From contig NZ_BMWH01000024.1 of the NCBI RefSeq assembly GCF_014651135.1, positions 60,695-124,694 on the forward strand: 64,000 bases of DNA, given 5' to 3'. A program made the position numbers and the translations under genes. The notes beneath the pieces are model-generated. The model made no database searches and was not told the origin of the DNA. It saw nothing but the letters and a program-made list of their open reading frames with translations. Positions 21,264 to 29,646 of this stretch are shown here, piece after piece. The stretch comes from Streptomyces echinoruber (GTDB lineage: Bacteria > Actinomycetota > Actinomycetes > Streptomycetales > Streptomycetaceae). How positions within the stretch are numbered: the stretch's first letter is position 1; every line of letters starts with the position of its first letter.

Positions 21264-21329
21264 AGGGCGGGGACCGGCGGCAACGAGTGGGCCCGGAGGG
21301 CGGGGACCGGCGGCAACGAGCGGGCCCGG
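21264..21329. repeat. 33-bp tandem repeat upstream of rpe
   Basis: The unit beginning AGGGCGGGGACCGGCGGCAA occupies 21264-21296 and again 21297-21329 with one base difference. It ends 18 bases before the rpe ATG. The rest of the 311-base gap (21037-21347) holds the rsmB terminator and nothing else clear. Confidence 0.85.
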
Positions 21330-21347
21330 GCATGGCACGCTTGAGAC

Positions 21348-22034
21348 ATGGCCGTGCAGATCAACCCCAGCATCCTGTCCGCGGACTTCGCCCGCCTCGC
21401 CGAGGAGGCGAAGGCGGTGGAGGGGGCCGACTGGCTCCACGTCGACGTCATGGACAACCACTTCGTTCCCAACCTCACGCTCGGCGTGCCGGTCGTGGAG
21501 TCCCTCGCCCGCGCGACGGACACCCCGCTGGACTGCCACCTGATGATCGAGGACCCGGACCGGTGGGCCCCGCAGTACGTCGAGGCGGGCGCCGGTTCCG
21601 TCACCTTCCACGTCGAGGCGGCCGGCGCGCCGGTGCGGCTGGCGCGGGAAATCCGGGCCAAGGGCGCCCGCGCCGCCATGGCGCTGAAGCCCGCCACGCC
21701 CATCGAGCCGTACGAGGACCTGCTGCCCGAGCTGGACATGGTGCTGATCATGACCGTGGAGCCCGGCTTCGGCGGCCAGGCGTTCCTCGACATCATGCTG
21801 CCGAAGATCCGCCGCACCCGGGAGCTCATCGCCAAGCACGGCCTGGAGCTCTGGCTGCAGGTCGACGGCGGGGTTGCGGACGCCACCATCGAGCGGTGCG
21901 CGGAGGCCGGCGCGGACGTCTTCGTCGCCGGCTCCGCGGTCTACGGGGCCAACGACCCGGCCGAGGCGGTCCGCTCGCTGCGCGCCCGGGCGGAGGCGGC
22001 CACGGGCAGGGCGTCGTGGGCCTGCGGCCACTGA
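21348..22034 (+). CDS. rpe: Ribulose-phosphate 3-epimerase
   Basis: 228 residues. TIM-barrel with all family motifs: INPSILSADFARL at the start, HVDVMDNHFVPN around 33-44, DCHLMIEDP, MTVEPGFGGQAFL and VDGGV. It interconverts ribulose 5-phosphate and xylulose 5-phosphate in the pentose phosphate pathway. It is 17 codons or so longer at the C-terminus than E. coli Rpe (RAEAATGRASWACGH end). Confidence 0.97.
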   Translation: MAVQINPSILSADFARLAEEAKAVEGADWLHVDVMDNHFVPNLTLGVPVVESLARATDTPLDCHLMIEDPDRWAPQYVEAGAGSVTFHVEAAGAPVRLAREIRAKGARAAMALKPATPIEPYEDLLPELDMVLIMTVEPGFGGQAFLDIMLPKIRRTRELIAKHGLELWLQVDGGVADATIERCAEAGADVFVAGSAVYGANDPAEAVRSLRARAEAATGRASWACGH

Positions 22035-22170
22035 GGCCCCGGGCCACCGCGGCCGGGACGTCCGGGTCGTGCGACCACACGGCCACCACTCGGCCACAGG
22101 AACATGAACGCCGCCCATCGAGGCGGATCCACCGCGCCGGATCTGCAAGGATGAACGGCGAATCCAGAGT

Positions 22171-23217
22171 GTGAACAGCAGTGAGGAGAGCGCCGTGTCG
22201 GGTATGTCGGCGGGCCGGTCAGCCATGCGGATGGGACCCGCTGAGCTGGTGCAGGCGGCGGCCATGGCCCGCCGCTTCTACCTCGAGGGCAAGTCCAAGA
22301 TCCAGATCGCGGAGGAGTTCGGCGTCAGCCGGTTCAAGGTGGCCCGGGTCCTGGAGACCGCCCTCGAACGGGATCTCGTACGCATCGAGATCCGCGTACC
22401 GGCCGAACTGGACGCCGAGCGCTCCGACGCGCTGCGCGCCCGGTACGGCCTCAGGCATGCCGTCGTGGTGGAGTCCCCGGCCGACGCCGAGGAGACACCC
22501 GACCCCGAGAACCTCGGCGAGGTGGCCGCCGACCTGCTCGGCGAGCTGGTCAACGAGGGGGACGTGCTGGGACTGGCGTGGGGACGCTCCACCATCCACA
22601 TGGCCGCGGCCCTGGACCGGCTGCCGCCGTGCACGGTGGTGCAGTTGACGGGCGTGTACGACGCCGGCACCGCCGAACGCGGCTCGGTCGAGGCGGTGCG
22701 GCGCGCGGCCCAGGTGTCGGGCGGCGACGCCCACCCCATCTACGCGCCGATGCTGCTGCCGGACGCGGCCACCGCGGCCGCGCTGCGCCACCAGACCGGC
22801 ATCGCCCGGGCCTTCGAGTACTTCGACAAGGTCACCGTCGCCTGCGTCTCCATCGGCTCCTGGGAGCCGGGCATCTCGACGGTGCACGACATGCTCAGCG
22901 AGGAGGAGCGCGCCCACTACGCCTCCCTCGGCGTCGCCGCCGAGATGTCCGCGCACCTCTTCGACGCCCGGGGCCGCCGGGTCGGCCGGGACCTGCAGGA
23001 GCGGTGCATCACCGTCAAGGCGGACCAGTTGCGCCGCATCCCCGAGGTCGTCGCGATAGCGGGCGGGCAGCGCAAGGCCGCCGCGATCGACGCGGTGCTG
23101 CGGTCCGGGCTGGTCACCAGCCTGGTCACGGACACCTCCGCCGCGGACTATCTCATGACGGCCGGGCCGACCCCGCGGCCCGCCCTCAACCGGGAGGACC
23201 CGGACGACGCGCCGTGA
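22171..23217 (+). CDS. SorC/DeoR-type sugar-responsive transcriptional regulator
   Basis: 348 residues from a GTG. N-terminal HTH at about 40-62 (KSKIQIAEEFGVSRFKVARV), then a SorC-type sugar-phosphate-binding domain of the NagB/RpiA fold with GLAWGRSTIHMAAAL around 133-147, VQLTGVYDAGTAERGS, and the C-terminal IAGGQRKAAAIDAVLRSGLV. Its position just after rpe fits a role in sugar-phosphate sensing, but the ligand cannot be read from sequence. Confidence 0.9.
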   Translation: MNSSEESAVSGMSAGRSAMRMGPAELVQAAAMARRFYLEGKSKIQIAEEFGVSRFKVARVLETALERDLVRIEIRVPAELDAERSDALRARYGLRHAVVVESPADAEETPDPENLGEVAADLLGELVNEGDVLGLAWGRSTIHMAAALDRLPPCTVVQLTGVYDAGTAERGSVEAVRRAAQVSGGDAHPIYAPMLLPDAATAAALRHQTGIARAFEYFDKVTVACVSIGSWEPGISTVHDMLSEEERAHYASLGVAAEMSAHLFDARGRRVGRDLQERCITVKADQLRRIPEVVAIAGGQRKAAAIDAVLRSGLVTSLVTDTSAADYLMTAGPTPRPALNREDPDDAP

Positions 23218-23567
23218 CGGCGGGCGGGACGGACGGGACGGACGGAGACGGGCGGGGGAGGGCAGGCGGGCGGGGTGCGCCGCGGCGGTGTCGGCCGCAT
23301 GCCCGGCGCGCCGCCGCGCTCCATCCCCCGCCCGGCCCGCCGGGCGGGGCCGTTCCGCCGCCTCGCCGTCCGGCCCGCAGACGCCCCGACCCGCAGATCC
23401 CCGCTACCGGGACCCCGCTACCGGGACCCCCGGGCCGCGGGCCCGCCCGCCGTCCGGGAGTCCCGGCTTCCCGCCGGGGCCCGGCGGATCCGGCGCCTCG
23501 CCGACCGGGCGCGGCGGCGCGGCGTACCGTACGACGACCACCACAACTCCCTCCGGACGGTGCCCAG
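23218..23567. other. Intergenic stretch with a 14-bp tandem repeat
   Basis: 350 bases, very GC rich, no supported gene. CCGCTACCGGGACC is exactly duplicated at 23401-23414 and 23415-23428. A -10-like TACCGT is at 23525-23530, about 40 bases before the barstar-like start. Confidence 0.55.
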
Positions 23568-23903
23568 ATGACGACCGGTGACCTCGCGGGCCGGCACCCG
23601 GTCACGCTGGACCTGCTCGGCGTGACCGACAAGGCGGGCCTGATGGACCGCTGCGCCGGGGCGCTCGGCCTGCCCGACTGGTTCGGCCGCAACTGGGACG
23701 CCCTCGCCGACTGCCTCGCCGACCCCGCCGTCTGGCCCGCCGGCGCCCGGGACAGGGGGATGTTCCTCCTCGTGAGCGGCTGGGGGCCGTACGCCCGGAC
23801 CCGCCCCGAGGAGTGGCGGATCGCGCGGGAGGTCTTCGCAGAGGCGGTGGACCGGACACCGGGGCTGACGGTGGTGCTCGCGCTCGGGGGAGCCGACCGG
23901 TGA
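23568..23903 (+). CDS. Barstar-family protein (barnase inhibitor fold), no ribonuclease partner nearby
   Basis: 111 residues from the ATG at 23568. The family core is clear: LMDRCAGALGLPDWFGRNWDALADCLAD (about residues 25-52), where the Trp-Asp pair corresponds to the barnase-facing helix, and a C-terminal strand LTVVLALGG. Barstar proteins bind and block guanyl ribonucleases, but many actinomycete copies stand alone; no secreted ribonuclease gene is adjacent. The function is therefore unproven. Confidence 0.85.
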   Translation: MTTGDLAGRHPVTLDLLGVTDKAGLMDRCAGALGLPDWFGRNWDALADCLADPAVWPAGARDRGMFLLVSGWGPYARTRPEEWRIAREVFAEAVDRTPGLTVVLALGGADR

Positions 23904-23960
23904 CCGGGCCGCCCGCGGCGGCTCCGGCCCGGTCCGGAGGTGCCGGCCCGGCGGCACTGA

Positions 23961-24016
23961 CCCGGCGGTGCCGGCCCGGCGGTGCCGGCCCGGCGGGGCC
24001 GACCCGGCGGGGCCGG
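23961..24016. repeat. 14-bp tandem repeat, four copies
   Basis: CCCGGCGGTGCCGG begins at 23961 and 23975, with variants CCCGGCGGGGCCGA and CCCGGCGGGGCCGG at 23989 and 24003. It lies in the 299-base gap before guaB1, which otherwise shows no gene. Confidence 0.8.
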
Positions 24017-24202
24017 GCACGGCGCCGCGCCGGCCGCCCGGCGCCCCGCCGCCCTCGGCGGTTCCTCCAAGTCCGGACCCGGCCGGGCTGGACGATCCGC
24101 CCGGGCCGGGCGTTCCGGTCGTCATGGGACAATGAAGTACGTGCTCTTTCCCCCGGCTGACCTGTCCGGGGGCCGCCTCCGACCGACTGGAATGTGCAGC
24201 AC

Positions 24203-25645
24203 GTGCGTTTCCTCAACGACATCCAGCCCCCGTACGACCTGACGTACGACGACGTCTTCATGGTCCCCAGCCGCTCCGCGGTCGGCTCCCGGCAGGACGT
24301 GGACCTCAGGACCCAGGACGGCACGGGCACCACCATCCCGATCGTCGTCGCCAACATGACCGCGATCGCCGGCCGCCGCATGGCCGAGACCGTGGCCCGG
24401 CGCGGCGGGCTCGTCGTCATCCCGCAGGACATCCCGATCGACGTCGTCACCGACGTCGTGTCCTGGGTCAAGAGCCGCCACCTCGTCCTGGACACGCCGA
24501 TCGTGCTGGGCCCCCACCAGACCGTCGCCGACGCGCTGGCCCTGCTGCCCAAGCGCGCCCACAACGCCGGCGTCGTCGTCGACGACGGCCACCGGCCGGT
24601 CGGTGTCGTCACCGACACCGACCTGACCGGCGTGGACCGCTTCACCCAGCTCGAAAAGGTCATGTCCAAGGACCTGCTCCTGCTGGACGCGGACATCGAC
24701 CCGCGCGAGGCGTTCAACCGGCTCGACGCCGCCAACCGCCGCTACGCGCCCGCCGTCGATGCCGACGGCCGCCTCGCCGGCATCCTCACCCGCAAGGGCG
24801 CCCTGCGCGCCACGCTCTACACCCCGGCCACCGACGCGCGGGGCCGGCTGCGCGTCGCCGCCGCCGTCGGCATCAACGGGGACGTCGCGGGCAAGGCCGG
24901 GCAGCTCCTCGACGCGGGCGTGGACACCCTCGTCATCGACACCGCGCACGGTCACCAGGAGTCGATGATCGGCGCGCTGAAGCTGGTGCGCGGCCTGAAC
25001 CCGCGGGTGCCCGTCGTCGCCGGCAACGTCGTCGCCGCCGCGGGCGTGCGCGACCTGATCGAGGCCGGCGCGGACATCGTCAAGGTCGGTGTCGGGCCGG
25101 GTGCCATGTGCACCACGCGCATGATGACCGGCGTCGGGCGGCCGCAGTTCTCCGCCGTCCTGGAGTGCGCCGCGGAGGCGCGGAAGTACGGCAAGCACGT
25201 GTGGGCCGACGGCGGTGTGCGTCACCCGCGCGACGTGGCCATGGCGCTCGCGGCCGGGGCGTCCAACGTGATGATCGGATCCTGGTTCGCCGGGACCTAC
25301 GAGTCGCCGGGCGACCTGCAGCAGGACGCCGACGGCCGCCTCTACAAGGAGTCGTTCGGCATGGCCTCCGCGCGGGCCGTGCGCAACCGCACCGCCGAGG
25401 AGTCGGCGTACGACCGCGCCCGCAAGGCGCTGTTCGAGGAGGGCATCTCCACCTCCCGCATGTACCTCGACCCGGCCCGTCCCGGCGTCGAGGATGTGAT
25501 CGACTCGATCGTCGCCGGTGTCCGCTCCTCCTGCACCTACGCCGGTGCCGCCACCCTGGAGGAGTTCGCCGAGAGGGCCGTCGTCGGCATCCAGAGCGCG
25601 GCCGGTTACGCCGAGGGCAAGCCGCTGCACGCCAGTTGGACCTGA
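24203..25645 (+). CDS. guaB1: GuaB1, CBS-domain GMP reductase of the IMPDH family
   Basis: 480 residues from the GTG at 24203 (protein start MRFLNDIQPPYDLTYDDVF); a GTG three codons earlier is possible. IMPDH/GMPR barrel with two CBS domains inserted (about residues 95-205), the catalytic-Cys loop GPGAMCTTRMMTGVGRPQ around 298-315, then VWADGGVRHPRDVAMAL and SNVMIGSWFAGTYESPG. It is close to mycobacterial GuaB1, annotated for years as an IMP dehydrogenase but shown in Mycobacterium smegmatis to reduce GMP to IMP. That function is transferred here by family resemblance. Confidence 0.88.
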   Translation: MRFLNDIQPPYDLTYDDVFMVPSRSAVGSRQDVDLRTQDGTGTTIPIVVANMTAIAGRRMAETVARRGGLVVIPQDIPIDVVTDVVSWVKSRHLVLDTPIVLGPHQTVADALALLPKRAHNAGVVVDDGHRPVGVVTDTDLTGVDRFTQLEKVMSKDLLLLDADIDPREAFNRLDAANRRYAPAVDADGRLAGILTRKGALRATLYTPATDARGRLRVAAAVGINGDVAGKAGQLLDAGVDTLVIDTAHGHQESMIGALKLVRGLNPRVPVVAGNVVAAAGVRDLIEAGADIVKVGVGPGAMCTTRMMTGVGRPQFSAVLECAAEARKYGKHVWADGGVRHPRDVAMALAAGASNVMIGSWFAGTYESPGDLQQDADGRLYKESFGMASARAVRNRTAEESAYDRARKALFEEGISTSRMYLDPARPGVEDVIDSIVAGVRSSCTYAGAATLEEFAERAVVGIQSAAGYAEGKPLHASWT

Positions 25646-25665
25646 CGCGCCCCGCCGTTTCCGCG

Positions 25666-25698
25666 CACGGCCCCCGGTGCGGGACACCGGGGGCCGTG
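25666..25698 (+). terminator. Terminator of guaB1
   Basis: Perfect 14-bp stem CACGGCCCCCGGTG (25666-25679) / CACCGGGGGCCGTG (25685-25698), loop CGGGA, 20 bases after the stop. Confidence 0.85.
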
Positions 25699-25771
25699 GT
25701 CGTCACCGGCGGCGCGACGGCCGGCCGCCCCGCGCGACGGCCGGCGGTTTCCGTACGACGGCCGGCGGTTT

Positions 25772-25857
25772 CCGTGCAACGGTCGGCAGCCTCCGTGCAA
25801 CGAACCCCCGCCCTCCCGCGAGAGACGCAATGATCTTGCGCGGGTGCGCAAGGTTGC
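25772..25857. promoter_or_regulatory. Phased GCAA half-site array upstream of the amino acid permease (putative Lrp operator)
   Basis: CCGTGCAACG occurs at 25772-25781 and 25793-25802. GCAA-TGATC-TTGC is at 25827-25839 and GCAA-GG-TTGC at 25848-25857; TTGCGC and GCGCAA also form a perfect dyad at 25836-25851. The GCAA starts at 25776, 25797, 25827 and 25848 are spaced 21, 30 and 21 bp, about two, three and two helical turns. Such phasing suits an octameric Lrp/AsnC protein. A possible promoter, TTACGC-N18-TAGGGT, is at 25862-25891. Confidence 0.6.
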
Positions 25858-25999
25858 TGCATTACGCCCGTGAACCCGTGCCCCATAGGGTCTGCGCTGT
25901 ACGTGGCGCGGCGGGGACCCCGCTCGGTGAGTGGTCCCTGCGGGACGGGACACCGCCGGTCCCCGTCGCCCGTGACCGGCAGTGACGAAGGAGTCGCAC

Positions 26000-27487
26000 G
26001 TGCTCGACCAGGGCGCACCCCCACACAACACCGGCCGGGCCCCTTCGGCCGCCTCGGGCCCCGTTGCCCGGCTGATGCGCCGCAAGCCCGTGGAACGCCT
26101 GGTCGCGGAGGGCGGCCAGGGCGAGGGAGGAACGCTCCGGCGCTCCCTGGGGCTGTGGCAGCTCACCATGATCAGTATCGGTGCCACGCTCGGCACCGGC
26201 ATCTTCGTCGTCCTCGGCGAGGCCGTCCCCAAGGCCGGGCCGGCCGTCACCCTCTCCTTCGTCATCGCCGGGCTCACCGCGCTCTTCTCGGCCCTGTCCT
26301 ACGCCGAGCTGGCCGGCACCATCCCGGTCTCCGGCTCCTCCTACTCGTACGCATACGCAACGATGGGCGAGCTGATCGCCTGGGTCTGCGGCTGGTGCCT
26401 GGTGCTGGAGTACGGCGTGTCGGTGGCCGCCGTGGCCGTCGGCTGGGGCGAGTACCTCAACGAATTCCTCGACGGGACGATCGGCGTCACCCTCCCCGAC
26501 GCCCTCTCCGCCCCGCCCGGCGACGGCGGGATCTTCAACCTGCCCGCCCTGGTCGTCGTCCTGCTGGCGATGGTGTTCCTGCTGGGCGGCGCCAAGGAGT
26601 CCGCGCGGGCCAACACCGCCATGGTGTGCGTGAAGATCGCCGCGCTGGTGCTGTTCTGCGCCATCGGCTTCACGGGCTTCAAGTCCGGCAACTACGCGCA
26701 CTTCATGCCGCTCGGCATGAGCGGGGTCAGCGCGGCCGGCGCCACGCTGTTCTTCTCCTACATCGGTTTCGACGCCGCCTCCACCGCCGGTGAGGAGGCC
26801 AGGGACGCCCAGCGCGACCTGCCCCGCGCCATCATGCTCTCCCTGGTGATCGTGACCGCCCTGTACGTGCTGGTCGCGGCCGTCGCCGTCGGCGCCAGGC
26901 CGTGGCGGACGTTCAACGACTCCGAGGCCACGCTCGCCCGGATCATGGCGGACGTCACCGGGCAGAGCTTCTGGGGCACCCTGCTGGCCGCCTGCGCCGT
27001 CGTCGCCATCGCCAGCGTCGTCCTGACCGTGCTCTACGGCCAGACCCGCATCCTGTTCGCCATGTCCCGCGACGGCCTCGTGCCCAAGGTGTTCGCGAAG
27101 GTCCACCCCCGCAGCGGCACCCCGCGCGCCAACACGGTGATCGTCTCCCTGTTCTGCGGCGTCCTCGCCGCCGCCATCCCGCTGGGCCAGCTCGCGGACG
27201 CCACCAGCATCGGTACGCTGTTCGCCTTCGCGCTGGTCAACGTGGCCGTGGTGGTGCTGCGCCGGACCCGCCCGCACATGGACCGCACCTTCCGCGTCCC
27301 GCTGTCGCCGGTGCTGCCCGCGCTGGGCTTCCTGTTCTGCGTGTGGATGATGGGCAGCCTGTCCGCCGTCACCTGGGTCGTGTTCGGGGGCTGGATGGCC
27401 GCCGGGCTCGTGTTCTACTTCGTATACGGCTACCGCCGTTCCCGTCTCGCATCCGGTGTGGACCTCGCGGCGACGGCAGAGAAGTGA
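26000..27487 (+). CDS. APC-superfamily amino acid permease (cationic amino acid transporter type)
   Basis: 495 residues from the GTG at 26000, seven bases after AAGGAG; an in-frame GTG six codons earlier overlaps that site. About 12 membrane segments; the first is LWQLTMISIGATLGTGIFVVLG with the GTGIF-type helix break, then YAELAGTIPVSGSSYSYAYA and FFSYIGFDAASTAGEEARDA, signatures of the CAT branch (YfnA/CAT-like), which carries Arg, Lys or related amino acids. It leads the cluster with the Lrp regulator 27 bases downstream and the amidase and 2-monooxygenase further on, so it probably imports their substrate. Confidence 0.9.
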   Translation: MLDQGAPPHNTGRAPSAASGPVARLMRRKPVERLVAEGGQGEGGTLRRSLGLWQLTMISIGATLGTGIFVVLGEAVPKAGPAVTLSFVIAGLTALFSALSYAELAGTIPVSGSSYSYAYATMGELIAWVCGWCLVLEYGVSVAAVAVGWGEYLNEFLDGTIGVTLPDALSAPPGDGGIFNLPALVVVLLAMVFLLGGAKESARANTAMVCVKIAALVLFCAIGFTGFKSGNYAHFMPLGMSGVSAAGATLFFSYIGFDAASTAGEEARDAQRDLPRAIMLSLVIVTALYVLVAAVAVGARPWRTFNDSEATLARIMADVTGQSFWGTLLAACAVVAIASVVLTVLYGQTRILFAMSRDGLVPKVFAKVHPRSGTPRANTVIVSLFCGVLAAAIPLGQLADATSIGTLFAFALVNVAVVVLRRTRPHMDRTFRVPLSPVLPALGFLFCVWMMGSLSAVTWVVFGGWMAAGLVFYFVYGYRRSRLASGVDLAATAEK

Positions 27488-27514
27488 CCGAACCGGAGAA
27501 GTGAACCGCTCCCC

Positions 27515-27967
27515 GTGCTGAACGATCTCGACGAACGCATCGTGCACGCCCTCGCCGAGGACGCCCGCCGCTCCTACGCGGACATCGGGCAGCTGGTCGG
27601 CCTGTCCGCGCCCGCCGTGAAGCGGCGCGTGGACCGGCTGCGCGCCACCGGCGCCATCACCGGGTTCACCGTCCGTGTGGACCCGGCGGCGCTCGGCTGG
27701 GAGACCGAGGGCTTCATCGAGATCTACTGCCGGCGCAACACCTCGCCGGAGACCATCCAGCGGGGCCTGGAGCGCTACCAGGAGGTCGTGGCCGCGTCGA
27801 CCGTCACCGGCGACGCGGACGCGATCGCCCAGGTCTTCGCCTCCGACATGCGCCACTTCGAACGCGTCCTGGAACGCATCGCCGGGGAGCCGTTCGTGGA
27901 GCGCACCAAGTCCGTCCTGGTCCTCTCCCCGTTGCTGCGCCGCTTCTCGTCGGGCGCCCCGGGCTGA
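27515..27967 (+). CDS. Lrp/AsnC-family regulator of the permease/amidase/2-monooxygenase cluster (inferred)
   Basis: 150 residues from a GTG. N-terminal HTH (DLDERIVHALAEDARRSYADIGQLVGLSAPAVKRRVDRL, in short: winged HTH at about 4-45), then the RAM effector-binding domain (FTVRVDPAALGW onward). It starts 27 bases after the permease stop and is likely co-transcribed. Helically phased GCAA half-sites before both the permease and the amidase make it the obvious candidate to control both, perhaps in response to the imported amino acid. Confidence 0.93.
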   Translation: MLNDLDERIVHALAEDARRSYADIGQLVGLSAPAVKRRVDRLRATGAITGFTVRVDPAALGWETEGFIEIYCRRNTSPETIQRGLERYQEVVAASTVTGDADAIAQVFASDMRHFERVLERIAGEPFVERTKSVLVLSPLLRRFSSGAPG

Positions 27968-27995
27968 CACCCCGGCACGGCGGGCTCCCGCCCGC

Positions 27996-28508
27996 TCACC
28001 CGGCGCCCTCCGCCCTCCGTCCGGCGCCCTCCGTCCGGCGCCCTCCGCCCTCCGCCCGGCGGCGGGCCGCTGCCGGCAGGCGCCGTACGCCGGCCGGGTG
28101 GCCGCCCGTGCCGATCACCAGGCGCCGGCAGAGGCGGCCGGAGAGGCCGGGGAAGGCGGCGCATGTCCCGGCGCGCAGACGGCAGCGGCCGGGACCGGCC
28201 GGCTCGACGCGGAAGACCAGGGCGTACCTCGAGAAGCGGTGGCGGCCGGCGAGCGCCGGCAGCCGCCCCGGCTCCGCGGCGAGCACCCGGAACCCGGGGA
28301 AGGCCGATCCCCCGGCCAGGGGCCGCGGCCCGGCGGCCGTGCGGCCGGCGCAGCCCGCCGGCCGCGCGTACCGGGCGGCGCCGGGCCGGCCGAAGGAGCG
28401 TTCCACCGCCTCGCACCGTCCTCGCCGGACGACGCCGGCCTCCGCCCGCACCGGTGTCGCGTGCTCGTCGGCGTACGGCAGCGCAGCGATCCTCAGGGGG
28501 TCTTCCAC
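27996..28508 (-). CDS. Possible SRPBCC/DUF2867-like hypothetical protein, antisense within the catabolic cluster
   Basis: 170 residues from a GTG, on the strand opposite to its neighbours. The middle region (HRFSRYALVFRVEPAGPGRC, RLRAGTCAAFPGLSGRL, RRLVIGTGGHPAGVRRL) has the strand pattern and FPG/GTGGH features of a streptomycete SRPBCC-like family that I recall. The stretch near residue 25 (VVRRGRCEAVERSF) and Cys/Arg substitutions look degenerate, and no ribosome site is clear. The C-terminal repeats RRRAEGGGRRTEGAGRRAEGAG in spirit come from DNA repeats at 28000-28060. It may be a decaying gene. Confidence 0.45.
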   Translation of the reverse strand: MEDPLRIAALPYADEHATPVRAEAGVVRRGRCEAVERSFGRPGAARYARPAGCAGRTAAGPRPLAGGSAFPGFRVLAAEPGRLPALAGRHRFSRYALVFRVEPAGPGRCRLRAGTCAAFPGLSGRLCRRLVIGTGGHPAGVRRLPAAARRRAEGGGRRTEGAGRRAEGAG

Positions 28509-28628
28509 CCGGCGCGCACCGGTTCCCGACGGCGACTCCGCCGCCCCGCCGCCGGCACCGGAACACCGGCTTTGACCTGCGCGGACGGCCGATGCGGACG
28601 GCCTGCGCGGGCGGTGTCGGGGCGGGCG

Positions 28629-28726
28629 TGCAACGAATCACCGCCGACGGCCCGGCAGACGCAACGAACCGCTCACCGCAGCGCAACGGCTGCCGCTTGT
28701 CCGCCCTCGGCGGCCGGTCGTACCGT
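28629..28726 (+). promoter_or_regulatory. Promoter and GCAACG half-sites upstream of the amidase
   Basis: GCAACGAA at 28630-28637 and 28661-28668 and GCAACG at 28683-28688 are spaced 31 and 22 bp, about three and two helical turns, and match the half-sites before the permease. The last ends eight bases before a good promoter, TTGTCC (28697-28702)-N18-TACCGT (28721-28726), a position suited to activation. The amidase ATG follows at 28772. Confidence 0.6.
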
Positions 28727-28771
28727 CTCATCAGGTCATCCCCGTCCCCGTCCGTACCGGTGAGGAACACC

Positions 28772-29560
28772 ATGCGCACCGCCCTGCTCCAGAGCTCCGG
28801 CCGTCCCGGCTCGGTCGCCGAGAACCTGAAGGTGCTCGACGAGGCCGCGGCCCGGGCGGCGCGGGCGGGCGCGCGGCTGCTGGTGACGCCGGAGATGTTC
28901 CTGACCGGGTACGCGATCGGCGACGCCGTCGCACGGCTCGCCGAGCCCGCCGACGGCGACCTCGCCGACGAGGTGGCCCGGACCGCCGCCCGGCACGGCC
29001 TGGCCGTCGCCTACGGCTACCCCGAGCGCGACGGCGCGGCGGTGTACAACTCCGCGCAGCTGGTCTCCGCCGACGGCACCCGCCTGGCCAACTACCGCAA
29101 GACCCACCTCTACGGCGGCTTCGAGCGCGACCACTTCGCGCCGGGCGGCCGGCCGGTGGTCCAGGCGCGGCTGCACGGCCTCACCGTCGGCCTGATGATT
29201 TGCTACGACGTGGAGTTCCCGGAGAACGTCCGCGCCCACGCCCTGGCCGGCACCGACCTGCTGCTGGTGCCGACGGCGCAGATGCACCCGTTCCAGTTCG
29301 TCCCCGAGTCGCTGGTCCCGGTGCGCGCCTTCGAGAACCAGATGTACGTCGCCTACTGCAACCGGGTCGGCCCCGAGGGCGAGTTCGAGTTCGTCGGACT
29401 GTCCGTGCTGGCCGGGCCCGACGGGGTCGCCCGCGCCCGGGCCGGCCGGGGCGAGGAACTGATCCTCGCCGACGCCGACCCGGCTCTCCTCGCCGCCTCC
29501 CGCGCGGCCAACCCCTACCTGGCGGACCGCCGCCCCGGCCTGTACGGGGCCCTCGCCTGA
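28772..29560 (+). CDS. davA: Carbon-nitrogen hydrolase, DavA-like omega-amidase (5-aminovaleramidase or 4-guanidinobutyramidase)
   Basis: 262 residues. Nitrilase-superfamily triad: Glu in VTPEMFLTGYAIGD (about residue 41), Lys in NYRKTHLYGGFERDHF (about 108) and Cys in GLMICYDVEFPENVR (about 143). Overall it reads like Pseudomonas DavA, which hydrolyses 5-aminovaleramide to 5-aminovalerate. The 2-monooxygenase that would make its amide substrate starts 86 bases downstream. Whether the amide derives from lysine or from arginine is not settled by sequence, so the symbol is a family label. Confidence 0.88.
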   Translation: MRTALLQSSGRPGSVAENLKVLDEAAARAARAGARLLVTPEMFLTGYAIGDAVARLAEPADGDLADEVARTAARHGLAVAYGYPERDGAAVYNSAQLVSADGTRLANYRKTHLYGGFERDHFAPGGRPVVQARLHGLTVGLMICYDVEFPENVRAHALAGTDLLLVPTAQMHPFQFVPESLVPVRAFENQMYVAYCNRVGPEGEFEFVGLSVLAGPDGVARARAGRGEELILADADPALLAASRAANPYLADRRPGLYGALA

Positions 29561-29646
29561 CGAGGCGTCAGCCAGCCTTCCCCCGCAGCCTCTTCACCAG
29601 CCTCTTCACCGGCTTCACCGGCTTTCGCGCAAGGAGTCCGTACCCC

